Of a stretch of DNA of 64,000 nt, positions 63,315-64,000 are shown piece after piece. Origin of the DNA: Psychrobacter sp. NZS113 (lineage in GTDB: Bacteria > Pseudomonadota > Gammaproteobacteria > Pseudomonadales > Moraxellaceae); assembly GCF_015864825.1 (NCBI RefSeq), contig NZ_JADYWL010000008.1, forward strand, positions 62,001 to 126,000, in the 5' to 3' direction. The number at the start of each line of letters is the position of its first letter. Positions within the stretch are counted from its first letter, which is position 1. Position numbers and translations under genes: made by a program. Under the pieces are notes generated by a model. That model did not search any database. It saw only the letters and a list, made by a program, of their open reading frames with translations, and was not told the origin of the DNA.

Positions 63315-64000
63315 TTAACCCCCAAACCAACGCTGTAATAAACTTTTCTTCTTCACGTCAAGATGACGGAGTGGACGCTCTTCACCCAAGAAACGGGCGA
63401 CAATATCATCATAACACTGACCAGCAACAGAGTCGGTATAATGGATGACAGGCTCTCCATGGTTAGATGCTTCAAGCACAGCATGGCTCTCAGGAACAAC
63501 ACCAAGCAAAGGCACTTTTAGAATATCATTAGAAATCGTATCGATATCCATCATCTCATTAGCCGCTGCACGTTCAGGGTTATAACGAGTAATAATCAAG
63601 TGCTCACGTACAGAGCCTTGGTTTTCTTCAACCTTTTTAGTCTGACTTTGCAAAATACCAATAATACGATCTGAGTCACGTACTGAAGAAATCTCAGGGT
63701 TGGTGACGATGATCGCCTCATCAGCATGATACATAGCTAACTGAGCGCCGCGTTCGATGCCAGCAGGTGAATCGCAGATAATATAGTCAAACTGCTTAGA
63801 CAGCTCAGCCATGATTTCTGCCACACCTTCATCTGTCAATGCGTCTTTATCACGCGTTTGACTGGCGGGTAGAATAAACAAGTTTTCAAGCTGTTTGTCT
63901 TTAACCAGCGCTTGAGACAAACGTGCATTGCCGTTGATAACGTCAACAAAGTCATAAACAATTCGGTTCTCACAACCCATGATCAAGTCTAGATTACGTA
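63315..64000 (-). CDS. minD: Septum-site determining ATPase MinD, truncated by window edge
   Basis: 228 residues are visible; the N-terminal P-loop lies beyond the window edge and the frame is open to base 64000. The ParA-type ATPase part includes the Walker B-like [12 protein letters not shown] and [17 protein letters not shown]; the C-terminal membrane-targeting amphipathic helix is [11 protein letters not shown]. MinD recruits MinC to block division at poles and is released by MinE. The internal ATG at 63986 is not a start, because RNLDLI is encoded just before it. Confidence 0.95.
   Translation of the reverse strand, partial: RNLDLIMGCENRIVYDFVDVINGNARLSQALVKDKQLENLFILPASQTRDKDALTDEGVAEIMAELSKQFDYIICDSPAGIERGAQLAMYHADEAIIVTNPEISSVRDSDRIIGILQSQTKKVEENQGSVREHLIITRYNPERAAANEMMDIDTISNDILKVPLLGVVPESHAVLEASNHGEPVIHYTDSVAGQCYDDIVARFLGEERPLRHLDVKKKSLLQRWFGG

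Noticed and set aside
1-64000. CRISPR array, tRNA or rRNA genes
   Set aside because: No regularly spaced direct repeats and no cloverleaf-like or rRNA-like sequence were recognised anywhere in the window.

Overview
The window looks like a chromosomal segment from a Psychrobacter-type member of the Moraxellaceae (Gammaproteobacteria). The evidence is the pilGHIJK-chpABC type IV pilus chemosensory cluster, an acinetobacter-like FadE, split ccm and metNIQ operons, moderate GC, and many proteins carrying acidic Asn/Ser/Asp-rich disordered segments. I see no rRNA, tRNA, CRISPR array, integrase or intact insertion sequence. The assignment rests on recognising protein families by eye, not on a database search.

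Layout. 1-4.8 kb: end of a bile-acid:sodium-type symporter gene, an FNT formate/nitrite channel, and valS. 4.8-7.7 kb: an AT-rich cassette of two genes, an ABC-type ATPase and a DUF4435/TOPRIM-like protein, whose organisation matches the PARIS anti-phage system (AriA/AriB). It is bordered on the left by a decayed fragment of the valS 3' end and on the right by a decayed fragment of the 5' end of the next gene (terF-like). 7.7-19.9 kb: TerF-like TerD/vWA protein, DUF454 protein, cold-shock protein, divergent yeiH/LysR pair, tandem UspA pair, M16C metalloprotease, small membrane protein and two Nudix hydrolases. 20-36 kb: MpaB-like oxygenase, DUF2799 lipoprotein, NhaA, two TSUP exporters, a DAACS symporter, FadE, RadC, CoaBC with a His-rich insert, a histone-deacetylase-family hydrolase, a YbjN protein and an unrecognised gene. 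36-40 kb: ccmABCDE for cytochrome c haem delivery; ccmF-I are not in the window. 40-49 kb: aldo/keto reductase, metNIQ, a two-component system and an efflux-adaptor lipoprotein. 49-62 kb: pilG-pilH-pilI-pilJ-pilK-chpA(pilL)-chpB-chpC, which in relatives controls twitching and surface sensing. 62-64 kb: cytochrome b561, then minE and partial minD.

Accessory signals. Besides the defence cassette there are two families of short non-coding mobile-like repeats. One is a 174-bp element with about 20-bp terminal inverted repeats (two copies). The other is an element of about 107 bp with ends of the TATAGTC-ATTC type (three clear copies, one truncated copy and one variant with a different middle). 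Most sit within a few bases of a stop codon, and two show nesting or abutment. Several core proteins have unusual architecture: PilJ has essentially no periplasmic domain, a histidine kinase has over 200 disordered residues inside its ATPase domain, and an HlyD-like adaptor has a disordered linker where its helical hairpin should be.
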